From: Paracoccaceae bacterium
Lineage (GTDB): Bacteria > Pseudomonadota > Alphaproteobacteria > Rhodobacterales > Rhodobacteraceae
Length of the DNA stretch: 64,000 bases
Reading direction: 5' to 3'
NCBI GenBank assembly: GCA_030066855.1
Contig: JASJAU010000001.1
Coordinates: 1 to 64,000, forward strand
The notes below the pieces were generated by a model, which worked only from the letters and a program-made list of their open reading frames with translations, ran no database searches and was not told the DNA's origin. A program made the position numbers and the translations under genes. Of this stretch, positions 56,277-64,000 are shown in pieces. Every line of letters starts with the position of its first letter. Positions within the stretch are counted from its first letter, which is position 1.

Positions 56277-56876
56277 TCAAACGCGGGCCTCGCCCACCAT
56301 CTTCCAGACCGCGGGCAGCAGCAGCGCGGCCAGCGCCAGCTTTAGCGCGTCGCCCAGAAGGAACGGCGTCAGACCCCAGGCCAGGATCGGCTGGTCCCAG
56401 CCGTAGAGCTGGCCGAGCCAGAGAAGCCCCGGGATGTAAATGATCGCGTTGCCAATCAGCATGGCCGCCGCCATCCGCCCCATCGAGCGGTCCCAACCGG
56501 CGCGGGCGAAGACACCAAGCGCGAGCGCGGCCAGAACGTAGCCGACGAGATAGCCTCCGGTGCCGCCCGTCATGTAGGCGAGACCATAGTTCTCGGCCGA
56601 CGACCCCGCGAAAACGTTGAAGCCCAGGGCGCCCACGGCCATGTACCCCAGGATCGTCGCCAGCCCCAAACGAGGACCGTAGGCGGCGCCGATGGTGAGG
56701 ACGGCGAAAGTCCCCATCGTCAGCGGAACCGGCCACATCGGGATTCGAATCTTCGCCGCGATTGCGAGCGCGGCGATGCCCGCCAGCACCAGAACTACTT
56801 GCTTGATGCGAAGCGCGGCGCCCTCAGACGGGCCGAAGACCTCAGACAGGACCGGGCGTGCCTCGATTGTCGACAT
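56277..56876 (-). CDS. bioY: Biotin transporter BioY
   Basis: 199 residues from the ATG at 56876 (MSTIEARPVLSEVFG), with GGGAG nine bases upstream. An earlier ATG at 56897 sits too close to its GAGGA. Six membrane helices are visible, and the biotin-binding pattern of the S component includes PMWPVPLTMGTFAVLTIGAAYG and TGGTGGYLVGYVLAA. BioY acts with the ECF energy module or alone. BioMN-like genes are not in the window. Followed by a terminator, so it is the end of a unit. Confidence 0.95.
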   Translation of the reverse strand: MSTIEARPVLSEVFGPSEGAALRIKQVVLVLAGIAALAIAAKIRIPMWPVPLTMGTFAVLTIGAAYGPRLGLATILGYMAVGALGFNVFAGSSAENYGLAYMTGGTGGYLVGYVLAALALGVFARAGWDRSMGRMAAAMLIGNAIIYIPGLLWLGQLYGWDQPILAWGLTPFLLGDALKLALAALLLPAVWKMVGEARV

Positions 56877-56949
56877 TGGGGATGCTCCCTCTCTCATTCC
56901 TCGTCGCGCCCGCTTATCGCACCCCGCCCCGGACAGGGCAAGGCGGCGA

Positions 56950-57378
56950 TCAGGTGCTCCGGGCGAAGCTGGTGACCATGCGGTAGTCTTTGCGCGGCCC
57001 GGTCACGCGCCATTCCGAGCTCCAGTCCGGGAAGCGGGAAAAATCGTAGCTCACCTCGTAGCGATCGGGCGGACAGAGAAAGGTCGTCTCCGGCCGCGCA
57101 GTCCCGAGCGGCACGGTATGAAACGGTCGCATGTCATGGAACATGACCTCCAGCCGGGCGCCCTCCTGCGCCCAGATGTAGCGCCGCGTCGCGCGGACAG
57201 GCGGCCGGCCGTCGGAAACCGTGAGAAACCCCTCCTCATCCTCGATCAGCCGGGGACCGGACCATGTGAACCGCGCCGTGCCGTCAAAACGATTCTCGTT
57301 CCCATCGGCATGGCGGATCACCCGCGCGATCGTCCAAGCGCCCGCAAGCGCCGTGAGCGACGGCAGCCCCTCAGACAC
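56950..57378 (-). CDS. DUF6314-like protein
   Basis: 142 residues from a GTG at 57378. A beta-rich lipocalin-like pattern can be seen: SLTALAGAWTIARVIRH, DGTARFTW, RRYIWAQEGARLEVMF, and a C-terminal WRVTGPRKDYRMVTSFAR. This matches DUF6314 proteins found in Rhodobacterales. Probably a small cytoplasmic ligand-binding barrel. It is upstream of bioY on the same strand with a 73-base gap, and divergent from purB. Confidence 0.75.
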   Translation of the reverse strand: MSEGLPSLTALAGAWTIARVIRHADGNENRFDGTARFTWSGPRLIEDEEGFLTVSDGRPPVRATRRYIWAQEGARLEVMFHDMRPFHTVPLGTARPETTFLCPPDRYEVSYDFSRFPDWSSEWRVTGPRKDYRMVTSFARST

Positions 57379-57488
57379 GCGTCAGACCCTCGCCAAGCGG
57401 AAAACCATGAAACCGCGCCTCTCCGTCTTCTTGTTCCTTCCCGCCCGCCAGTCTAAACGCGGCGGCAAACGAGACGAAAGGCCCCACC

Positions 57489-58796
57489 ATGATCCCGCGC
57501 TACGCACGGCCCGAAATGTCCGCGATCTGGTCGCCGGAGACAAAGTTCCGCATCTGGTTCGAGATCGAGGCGCATGCCTGCGACAAGATGGCGGAGCTTG
57601 GTGTCATCCCGAAGGAGAATGCCGAAGCGGTCTGGAAGGCGAAGGATGTGGAGTTCGACGTTGCCCGGATCGACGAGATCGAGGCGGTCACCAAGCACGA
57701 CGTCATCGCCTTTCTGACCCATCTGGCGGAAATCATCGGCACTGAGGAAGCGCGCTTCGTTCACCAGGGCATGACCTCTTCCGACGTGCTCGACACGACA
57801 CTGAACGTCCAGCTTGCCCGCGCCGCCGACATCCTGATCGCGGATGTGGAGGGCCTGCTCGCCGCGCTGAAGACCCGCGCCTTCGAGCACAAGATGACGA
57901 TCCGCATCGGTCGCAGCCACGGCATCCACGCCGAGCCGGTTACCATGGGGCTGACCTTCGCCCGGTTTTATGCCGAGATGGATCGGAACCTCCGACGGCT
58001 CAAATCAGCACGGGAGGAGATCGCAACCGGCGCGATTTCCGGCGCGGTCGGCACCTTCGCCAATATCGACCCCGCCGTCGAGGCGCATGTCTGCGAGAAG
58101 CTCGGCCTTGCGCCCGAGCCGGTCTCGACACAGGTCATCCCCCGCGACCGGCACGCGGCGTTTTTCGCGGCGCTCGGCATCGTGGCGAGCTCGATCGAGA
58201 ACATCGCGACTGAGATCCGGCACATGCAGCGAACCGAGGTGCTGGAGGCCGAGGAGTCTTTCTCGAAGGGCCAGAAAGGCTCGTCCGCCATGCCGCACAA
58301 ACGCAATCCGGTACTGACCGAGAACCTGACGGGGCTGGCGCGTCTGGTGCGAAGCGCTGTTACGCCCGCGCTTGAAAACGTGACTCTCTGGCACGAGCGC
58401 GACATCTCGCATTCCTCGGTCGAGCGCGGCATCGGGCCTGACGCGACCGTCCACCTCGACTTCGCGCTCAGGCGCCTGACCTCGGTGATAGAGAAGCTGG
58501 TGGTCTATCCTGAGAATATGGTGCGCAATCTCAACACCTTCCGGGGACTTGTTCACTCCCAGCGCGTGCTCCTGGCGCTCACCCAAAAGGGCGTGAGCCG
58601 CGAGGACGCCTATCGCCTCGTTCAGCGGAACGCGATGAAGGTCTGGGAGGAAGGCAAGGACTTCCTGATCGAGCTCAAGGCCGACGACGAGGTGCGGGCG
58701 GCGCTTACAGACGCCGAGATCGAGGAAAAATTCGACCTCGCCTATCACACCAAGCATGTCGACACGATCTTCGAGCGGGTCTTTGGCGCGGCCTAA
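57489..58796 (+). CDS. purB: Adenylosuccinate lyase
   Basis: 435 residues. PurB removes fumarate at two steps of purine synthesis (SAICAR to AICAR, and adenylosuccinate to AMP). The superfamily signature SSAMPHKRNPVLTENLTG, the TSSDVLDT motif (substrate loop) and GRSHGIHAEPVT (catalytic His) are all intact. AAAGG lies seven bases before the ATG. Downstream is a 56-residue secreted peptide. Confidence 0.98.
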   Translation: MIPRYARPEMSAIWSPETKFRIWFEIEAHACDKMAELGVIPKENAEAVWKAKDVEFDVARIDEIEAVTKHDVIAFLTHLAEIIGTEEARFVHQGMTSSDVLDTTLNVQLARAADILIADVEGLLAALKTRAFEHKMTIRIGRSHGIHAEPVTMGLTFARFYAEMDRNLRRLKSAREEIATGAISGAVGTFANIDPAVEAHVCEKLGLAPEPVSTQVIPRDRHAAFFAALGIVASSIENIATEIRHMQRTEVLEAEESFSKGQKGSSAMPHKRNPVLTENLTGLARLVRSAVTPALENVTLWHERDISHSSVERGIGPDATVHLDFALRRLTSVIEKLVVYPENMVRNLNTFRGLVHSQRVLLALTQKGVSREDAYRLVQRNAMKVWEEGKDFLIELKADDEVRAALTDAEIEEKFDLAYHTKHVDTIFERVFGAA

Positions 58797-58880
58797 GGGT
58801 TTCAATTCCGCCCAATTTCTAATCTTTGACCATTGGTCAGGACGTGCTAGCTTGGGTAGAGGCACGAACAGGAGAGACCG

Positions 58881-59051
58881 ATGAAGACCAAAATGCTTCT
58901 GGCCGCTCTGGCCCTGACCGTTTCGCCCTCGATCGCCCTGGCGATGGGATGCGGATACGGCCATGCAAAGACCGACGACGTGGCGATGAGCTGCGCGGCC
59001 GGGTCCGTTTACGACTCTGAGACCCAGCGCTGCGTGCCAACCACCGGGTAA
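58881..59051 (+). CDS. 56-residue secreted cysteine peptide
   Basis: Too short for most gene finders but well supported: GGAGAG before the ATG, a signal peptide ending ALA (about 1-21), then MGCGYGHAKTDDVAMSC and CAAGSVYDSETQRCVP. The spacing of the last cysteines (C...GxVYDxxTxxCV) resembles chitin-binding-like or other small Cys modules. Four cysteines suggest two disulfides after export. It lies between purB and a terminator at 59076 and may share the purB transcript. Confidence 0.8.
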   Translation: MKTKMLLAALALTVSPSIALAMGCGYGHAKTDDVAMSCAAGSVYDSETQRCVPTTG

Positions 59052-59075
59052 TACGAATTCCCTCGTTTTTAGCTT

Positions 59076-59103
59076 GGGCGGCTCCTCCGGGGCCGCCCTT
59101 TTT
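59076..59103 (+). terminator. Rho-independent terminator after the small Cys peptide
   Basis: Stem GGGCGGC / GCCGCCC with a short loop, followed by five T. It lies 25 bases after the stop of the peptide gene and separates the purB unit from the FliG-like gene. Confidence 0.9.
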
Positions 59104-59188
59104 CGTGGACCGACTGTATTGACAGACCGCAGGTAGGGCGCCGTTAACCCGCCGGCCCTAGAAACCCGGAAGGTTTGGAGGCGAGAGA

Positions 59189-60238
59189 ATGTCGCTCGAT
59201 CTGCCGGTGGCCGATCCCCTGCCCGACCTTGCGGCGTCGGGCGCGGACCATCTGTCGGGACGGCAGAAGGGGGCCATTGTAGTGCGCCTTCTTCTTTCCG
59301 AGGGCGCGATCCCCGCGCTCTCCACCCTGCCTGAAAGCATGCAGACTGAGCTGGCGGTGGAAATCGCGCGCATGGCGTCTGTCGATCAGGGCACGGTAGA
59401 CGCCGTCGCGCGGGAATTCGCGGACGCGATCGAAGCGATCGGCCTGTCCTTCCCGACCGGGCTCGACGGCGCGCTCGGGCTTCTGGATGGCGTCATCAGC
59501 TCCAGCGCCTCCAGCCGGGTGCGCAAGCTGACCTCTAACGACTACCACGGCGATCCTTGGGAACGGGTCGGCGCGATCGACAACGAGCGTCTCGTTCCGG
59601 TGATGGAGCGGGAATCGGTCGAGATCGCGGCGGTGATCCTCTCCAAGCTGAAGGTTTCGAAGGCGGCCGAACTTCTGGGCGCCATTCCGGGCGAGCGGGC
59701 GCGTCGGATCACCTACGCCGTGTCGCTGACCGGCAGCATAGCCCCCGAAACAGTGCGCCGCATCGGCATCAGCCTGGCAGAAGAGCTCGACACCAACCCG
59801 CCCCGCGCCTTCGCAGACGGTCCGGTTAACCGGGTAGGCGCGATCCTGAACTACTCTCCCGTTTATGTCCGGGACGAGGTGCTGACAGGCCTCGATTCGG
59901 AGGACGCCGCCTTCGCCGAACAGGTCCGAAAGGCAATCTTCACCTTTGCCAACATAAAGGATCGAGTGTCGCCCCGCGACGTGCCCCGCATTCAGCGCGA
60001 TCTGGATCAGGGCGATCTCGTCACCGCCGTCGCCTTCGCCAATGGCGCGGACGCCGAGGCGGTCGAGTTCCTGTTTGAGAACATCTCGCAGCGGTTGGCC
60101 GACAGCCTCCGTGCCGAGGCAGCCGAAAGGGGCGACGTGTCGGACAAGGACGGCGAAGCGGCGATGATGCGCATCGTCAACGCCATTCGCAAACTCGAAA
60201 GCGCGGGCGAGATCTTTTTCGTCGCCGAGGAGGGCTGA
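59189..60238 (+). CDS. Orphan FliG-like protein (flagellar motor switch family)
   Basis: 349 residues with GGAGG seven bases before the ATG. The last third matches the FliG C-terminal torque domain: FANIKDRVSPRDVPRIQRDLDQGDL, FLFENISQRLADSLRAEAAERGDVS and IVNAIRKLESAGEIFF. The middle domain has ERESVEIAAVILSKL where FliG carries EHPQ. Against E. coli numbering, R281 is kept (SQR), but K264, D288 and R297 are replaced and D289 is Glu. No other flagellar genes are nearby. It may be a diverged paralogue or the organism's main FliG placed away from its cluster. Confidence 0.82.
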   Translation: MSLDLPVADPLPDLAASGADHLSGRQKGAIVVRLLLSEGAIPALSTLPESMQTELAVEIARMASVDQGTVDAVAREFADAIEAIGLSFPTGLDGALGLLDGVISSSASSRVRKLTSNDYHGDPWERVGAIDNERLVPVMERESVEIAAVILSKLKVSKAAELLGAIPGERARRITYAVSLTGSIAPETVRRIGISLAEELDTNPPRAFADGPVNRVGAILNYSPVYVRDEVLTGLDSEDAAFAEQVRKAIFTFANIKDRVSPRDVPRIQRDLDQGDLVTAVAFANGADAEAVEFLFENISQRLADSLRAEAAERGDVSDKDGEAAMMRIVNAIRKLESAGEIFFVAEEG

Positions 60239-60316
60239 CGCTGCGCCTTGCATCGCATCAGCTTTTCCCGCAGACAGCGCGCCACGCGCTTGCGCCGAGT
60301 TTTGTGGGCGAAACGA

Positions 60317-61207
60317 ATGGCCAAAGACAGATCCGCCCTGCGGGAATGGCTCGAGAACGCCGGCGCTCGAACGGTCATCGGCACGGCGTTGCTCCTCCCC
60401 TATCGGTCGCGGCTCCGTTTCATGGGCTGGTTCGTCTCCCGAATTGCTGGACCCGTGATCGGATGGAACGGGAAAGCGCGCGATAACCTCCGACTATCGA
60501 TGCCCGAGCTCTCGGAAGAAGAGCGCGAGCGCATTGTCCGACAGGTCGTCGATAACGCGGCGCGCGCGCTGATCGAGATCTACTCCGGTCAGGAATTCCT
60601 CGACCGCACCGTCTCAGCGCCGCGCGTCGGCCCTGGCGTGGCCGCGCTCGAGAAAGCGATGGCCTCGGACCGCCCGATCATCTTCATCACGGCGCACCTG
60701 GGCAATTACGACGTGGTGCGCGGCGGCCTCGCCCGGGAGGGGCGCCAGATGGCGGCGATCTACCGTCCGATGCGCAACAAGGCTTTCAACGCCCATTACG
60801 TCAACGCGATCTCAAAGATCGCCGAACCAGTCTTCCCGATCGGCGCGACCGGCATGAAGGGCGTGATCCGGCACCTCAAATCCGGCGGCTCGGTCGGCAT
60901 TCTGGGCGACGTAACCCGGTCTCAGGCGCCGGTCCTCACCTTTTTCGGACGTCCCACCAAGACCCCCGTCTCCGCAGCCGAATGGGCCCTGAAGTACGAC
61001 GCCCTCCTGATCCCTGTTTTCGGCCTCCGAAAGCCGGACGGATTGAATTTCGAAATCCGCGTTGAAGAGCCCATACCGCCTGGCGATCCGGAAGAGATGC
61101 TGCAGGCATTCAACGACCGGCTTGAAGCGCTGATCCGTTCCGATCCAGGCCAGTGGTTTTGGATTCAAAGCCGTTGGAGGCCCGAAGCCGCGCAGGTGTC
61201 GGGCTAG
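60317..61207 (+). CDS. Lipid A / lysophospholipid acyltransferase (LpxL/HtrB type)
   Basis: 296 residues from the ATG at 60317. A TTG at 60248 gives a longer, very basic start without support. The HX4D acyltransferase motif is ITAHLGNYD (H127, D132), with the family pattern [15 protein letters not shown] and [24 protein letters not shown] short hydrophobic N-terminus fits inner-membrane attachment. It adds a late acyl chain to lipid A or a related lipid. Follows the FliG-like gene after 78 bases. Its stop shares CTAG with the DUF1223 gene. Confidence 0.87.
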   Translation: MAKDRSALREWLENAGARTVIGTALLLPYRSRLRFMGWFVSRIAGPVIGWNGKARDNLRLSMPELSEEERERIVRQVVDNAARALIEIYSGQEFLDRTVSAPRVGPGVAALEKAMASDRPIIFITAHLGNYDVVRGGLAREGRQMAAIYRPMRNKAFNAHYVNAISKIAEPVFPIGATGMKGVIRHLKSGGSVGILGDVTRSQAPVLTFFGRPTKTPVSAAEWALKYDALLIPVFGLRKPDGLNFEIRVEEPIPPGDPEEMLQAFNDRLEALIRSDPGQWFWIQSRWRPEAAQVSG

Positions 61208-61899
61208 CGCAAACGCCCGACGGCCAGAACCGGTCCATAACTGTCTTGCTGGATGAGCACGACGACCGGCGTGTCCTCCGACACGCGGACCGCCGCCCGG
61301 AAGTTGCCACGCCCGTCCCATTCGCCCACGTCAACAAGGTTGCGGACGATGTTGTGGTAGACCAGCGTGCGGCCCGCATTCTCGCCCCGTGTGATGTTCC
61401 GCGTCGCTTCAGGCGTGTAGGTGGCGAGGCGGACAACCGCCCGGCCAACAGCGCCGCGCTCGCTGGACGCCCGGATCGACACCCGATCGCCCTCTCGCGT
61501 CAGACGCAGATCAACCTGCTCCGGCGCGGCTTTGTGCCGGTCAATGGACTCGACCAGCTTCATCGGCTTGGTGCCGACGATGAAGTCCGTCCCCTGCACG
61601 ATCATCTGCGGAGTATAGACCGACCGCTTGCCAGCCGCACGGGAGTACTTTCTCTGACGGTCGCTGAAGGCGGGGCTGGCGAAGTCGTCTTTCCAACCGA
61701 TGTAATCCCAATAATCGACGTGAAGCGCGAGCGCGATCACATCGTCCCGGTCCGCGATTTCGCCCAAAATCGCGTCGGCCGGCGGGCAGGACGAGCAGCC
61801 TTGCGAGGTGTAGAGCTCGACCAGAACCGGCGTCTCCGCCCATGCAAGTGTTGCGGCCGACAGCCATGCCGCCAACGTCAATGCCGCGCGTCTGATCAT
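61204..61899 (-). CDS. Secreted DUF1223 thioredoxin-like protein
   Basis: 231 residues with a signal peptide ([21 protein letters not shown]) and AAGG before the ATG. The thioredoxin-like motif [21 protein letters not shown] holds the conserved Cys pair. [20 protein letters not shown] and [15 protein letters not shown] are the other family marks. DUF1223 proteins are periplasmic and of unproven role. Convergent with the acyltransferase gene. Confidence 0.92.
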   Translation of the reverse strand: MIRRAALTLAAWLSAATLAWAETPVLVELYTSQGCSSCPPADAILGEIADRDDVIALALHVDYWDYIGWKDDFASPAFSDRQRKYSRAAGKRSVYTPQMIVQGTDFIVGTKPMKLVESIDRHKAAPEQVDLRLTREGDRVSIRASSERGAVGRAVVRLATYTPEATRNITRGENAGRTLVYHNIVRNLVDVGEWDGRGNFRAAVRVSEDTPVVVLIQQDSYGPVLAVGRLR

Positions 61900-62003
61900 T
61901 CGATGCTACCTTCAGGTCTTGTCTCACCGTCCCTACCGAACCCGCCTCCTCCGCGCCAATCAAGGTTTTGCGAGAGAGCGTTACAATTGGGATCAGGTGG
62001 TCA

Positions 62004-62031
62004 TTGCCATCTTTGTGCACCATGGTATACA
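62004..62031 (+). promoter_or_regulatory. Sigma70-type promoter of acnA
   Basis: TTGCCA, a 16-base spacer, then TATACA: five of six and four of six matches to the -35 and -10 consensus. The start would be near 62039, 74 bases before the acnA ATG. The rest of the 213-base gap before acnA (61900-62112) shows nothing else clear. Confidence 0.45.
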
Positions 62032-62112
62032 AATCGCCGCACCCCCTTGCGAAAAAGCCCCGGCGAAGAGTATTCCGGCGGCGAAATCAGCTCAGACATC
62101 AGGGAGAATTCG

Positions 62113-64000
62113 ATGCCCATTCAGGTCGGCCAGGACAGCTCGAACACCCGCAAGACCATAACCGCCGGCGGCGAGACCGTCGCCTATTACTCCATTCCTG
62201 CCGCCGAAGCAGCCGGGCTGGGCGATTTCGGACGCCTCCCCGCCGCGCTCAAAGTGGTTCTCGAGAACCTCCTGCGTTTTGAGGACGGCAAGACGGTCAG
62301 CACCGACGATATCCGCGCCTTCAGCACCTGGGCCGATCAGGGCGGCAAGAACCCGCGCGAGATCGCCTACCGCCCGGCGCGCGTTCTGATGCAGGACTTC
62401 ACCGGGGTCCCCGCCGTAGTCGATCTGGCGGCGATGCGGGACGGGATCGTCTCGCTCGGCGGCGACGCCCAGAAGATCAACCCGCTGAACCCGGTCGATC
62501 TCGTCATCGACCATTCCGTCATGATCGACGAGTTCGGCAATCCCCGCGCCTTCCAGATGAACGTGGATCGCGAGTATGAGCGGAACCTTGAGCGCTACAC
62601 CTTCCTGAAATGGGGCCAGTCAGCCTTCAACAATTTCCGCGTCGTGCCGCCCGGCACTGGCATCTGCCATCAAGTGAACCTGGAATACCTGGCCCAAGCC
62701 GTCTGGACCGACACCGATCAAAACGGCGAAACGGTCGCCTACCCAGACACGCTCGTCGGGACGGACAGCCACACGACCATGGTCAACGGTCTGGCGGTTC
62801 TCGGCTGGGGCGTCGGCGGGATCGAGGCCGAGGCGGCCATGCTTGGCCAGCCGATCTCGATGCTGATTCCCGAGGTCTTAGGTTTCGAGCTCACAGGCTC
62901 CATGCTGGAAGGCACGACCGGCACCGATCTGGTGCTAAAGGTCGTCGAGATGCTGCGCGAGAGGGGCGTCGTAGGCAAATTCGTTGAGTTCTATGGCGAA
63001 GGTCTAGACCGCCTGCCGCTCGCCGACCGCGCGACCATCGCCAACATGGCGCCGGAATATGGCGCGACCTGCGGCTTCTTCCCGGTGGATGGCGAGACGC
63101 TGCGCTACCTCCGTCAAACCGGGCGGAGCGAGGAGAGGATCGCGCTGGTCGAAGCCTACGCCAAGGAGAACGGCTTCTGGCGCGGGAGCGACTACAGCCC
63201 AGTCTACACAGACACGCTGCATCTCGACATGGGCACGATTGTCCCGGCGATCTCCGGGCCCAAGCGCCCACAGGATTATGTGGCGCTCACCGACGCGAAA
63301 GCCGCCTTCACCAAGGAGATGGCCGAAACCTTCAAGCGCCCGATGGGCAAAGAGGTCCCGGTCGAAGGCGAGGACTACACGATGGAATCGGGCAAGGTCG
63401 TGATCGCCTCGATCACCTCCTGCACCAACACATCGAACCCCTACGTGATGATCGGCGCCGGGCTGGTTGCGCGGAAAGCCAACGCGCTCGGCCTGAACCG
63501 GAAACCCTGGGTCAAGACATCGCTCGCGCCCGGGTCGCAAGTCGTGTCCGCCTATCTGGAAGCTGCGGAGCTTCAGGACGATCTCGACGCCATCGGCTTC
63601 AACCTTGTCGGTTACGGCTGCACTACCTGCATCGGCAATTCCGGCCCGATCCAGCCCGAGCTCTCCAAGGCCATCGCCGAGGGCGACCTCGTGGCGACCT
63701 CGGTTCTGTCCGGCAACCGGAATTTTGAAGGCCGGATCAGCCCGGACGTGCGCGCGAACTACCTCGCCTCGCCCCCGCTCGTCGTCGCTTACGCCCTCGC
63801 GGGCACTATGGACATCGACCTGACGACCGAGCCGCTCGGGCAGAACAAGGATGGTAAAGACATCTACCTCAAGGACATCTGGCCGACGCAGGCGGAAATC
63901 TCCGAACTGGTCGAGGCGACGGTGACCCGCGAGGCGTTCCAGTCAAAGTACGCCGACGTCTTTAAAGGCGACGACAAATGGCTCTCGGTCCAGACGACCG
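62113..64000 (+). CDS. acnA: Aconitate hydratase A, 3' end cut by window edge
   Basis: Open from the ATG at 62113 (AGGGAG upstream) to the right edge, 629 residues of an expected 890 or so. The [4Fe-4S] cluster cysteines are visible: [14 protein letters not shown] and [12 protein letters not shown]. The early part shows [21 protein letters not shown] and [26 protein letters not shown]. It interconverts citrate and isocitrate in the TCA cycle. A sigma70-like promoter precedes it. Fe-S clusters are probably supplied in part by the SufA-like carrier. Confidence 0.97.
   Translation, partial: MPIQVGQDSSNTRKTITAGGETVAYYSIPAAEAAGLGDFGRLPAALKVVLENLLRFEDGKTVSTDDIRAFSTWADQGGKNPREIAYRPARVLMQDFTGVPAVVDLAAMRDGIVSLGGDAQKINPLNPVDLVIDHSVMIDEFGNPRAFQMNVDREYERNLERYTFLKWGQSAFNNFRVVPPGTGICHQVNLEYLAQAVWTDTDQNGETVAYPDTLVGTDSHTTMVNGLAVLGWGVGGIEAEAAMLGQPISMLIPEVLGFELTGSMLEGTTGTDLVLKVVEMLRERGVVGKFVEFYGEGLDRLPLADRATIANMAPEYGATCGFFPVDGETLRYLRQTGRSEERIALVEAYAKENGFWRGSDYSPVYTDTLHLDMGTIVPAISGPKRPQDYVALTDAKAAFTKEMAETFKRPMGKEVPVEGEDYTMESGKVVIASITSCTNTSNPYVMIGAGLVARKANALGLNRKPWVKTSLAPGSQVVSAYLEAAELQDDLDAIGFNLVGYGCTTCIGNSGPIQPELSKAIAEGDLVATSVLSGNRNFEGRISPDVRANYLASPPLVVAYALAGTMDIDLTTEPLGQNKDGKDIYLKDIWPTQAEISELVEATVTREAFQSKYADVFKGDDKWLSVQTT

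Noticed and set aside
55060-56406. 448-codon open frame on the + strand
   Set aside because: Antisense to the M20D amidohydrolase and bioY terminator. Arg/His-rich composition without domain signals.
59144-60253. 369-codon open frame on the - strand
   Set aside because: Antisense to the FliG-like gene, with no ribosome site and no recognisable motif.

Overview
The window looks like ordinary core chromosome of an alphaproteobacterium, most likely order Rhodobacterales. The reasons are: uniformly GC-rich DNA; a C4-pathway 5-aminolevulinate synthase (hemA); a single-frame prfB; the bactofilin/M23 pair; BioY, DUF6314, DUF1223 and DUF924 family genes; SoxR without SoxS; and an FnrL-like box in front of hemA. 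I see no insertion sequence, phage, CRISPR array, integrase or attachment site. About 60 protein genes are closely packed on both strands, with four tRNA genes. The first gene is cut by the left edge and aconitase by the right edge.

Layout. 0-9.7 kb: partial secreted protein, uvrA, an MFS exporter, a membrane protein with a bactofilin-like beta-helical domain, a DUF4870-like protein, lpdA, a FAD oxidoreductase and a DUF924 protein. 9.7-18.9 kb: MFS transporter, queA, a giant AsmA/YhdP-like protein, a 1-Cys-like peroxiredoxin (bcp), a DUF455 ferritin-like protein, and an overlapping M23 peptidase/bactofilin operon. 18.9-25.8 kb: decayed Asp/Glu racemase pseudogene, DHA2 exporter, DUF2189 membrane protein, GNAT, prfB, a DUF1127-like small protein and a SARP/TolB/TPR regulator. 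25.8-38.6 kb: envelope and metabolic genes (PBP1A, AmiC-type amidase, aminotransferase, ScsC/DsbA-like oxidoreductase, ispG, RodZ-like protein, hemA, DUF4189-like protein, M20 peptidase, dehalogenase-like hydrolase). 38.7-45.6 kb: methyltransferases, tandem tRNA-Asp, a LysR-controlled divergon, pirin, tRNA-Val(TAC), a GerW/DUF2953/small-ORF cluster, soxR with a perfect SoxR box, and tRNA-Val(CAC). 45.6-57.4 kb: lon with a sigma32-like promoter, a membrane protein, tgt, a methyltransferase, sufT/sufA-like genes, tpiA, zapE, a FAD monooxygenase, an M20D amidohydrolase, bioY and DUF6314. 57.4-64 kb: purB, a 56-residue secreted Cys peptide, an orphan FliG-like protein, an LpxL/HtrB-type acyltransferase, DUF1223 and acnA.

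How the genes fit together. Envelope growth and shape recur: PBP1A, amidase, M23 endopeptidase, bactofilin, a second bactofilin-like protein, RodZ-like protein, AsmA-like protein and lipid acyltransferase. Redox and oxygen control also recurs: SoxR box, FNR box at hemA, a second FNR-like box before the GerW gene, Fe-S assembly factors and aconitase. Five pairs of converging genes overlap at their stop codons, three of them through a shared CTAG.

The items most worth a second look are the orphan FliG-like protein that has lost most of the torque residues, the GerW-DUF2953-small ORF cluster behind an FNR-like box in a non-spore-former, and the SoxR box lying almost on top of the soxR start codon. 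I found no clearly new multi-gene system. Protein family names come from motif recognition by eye, not from database searches.
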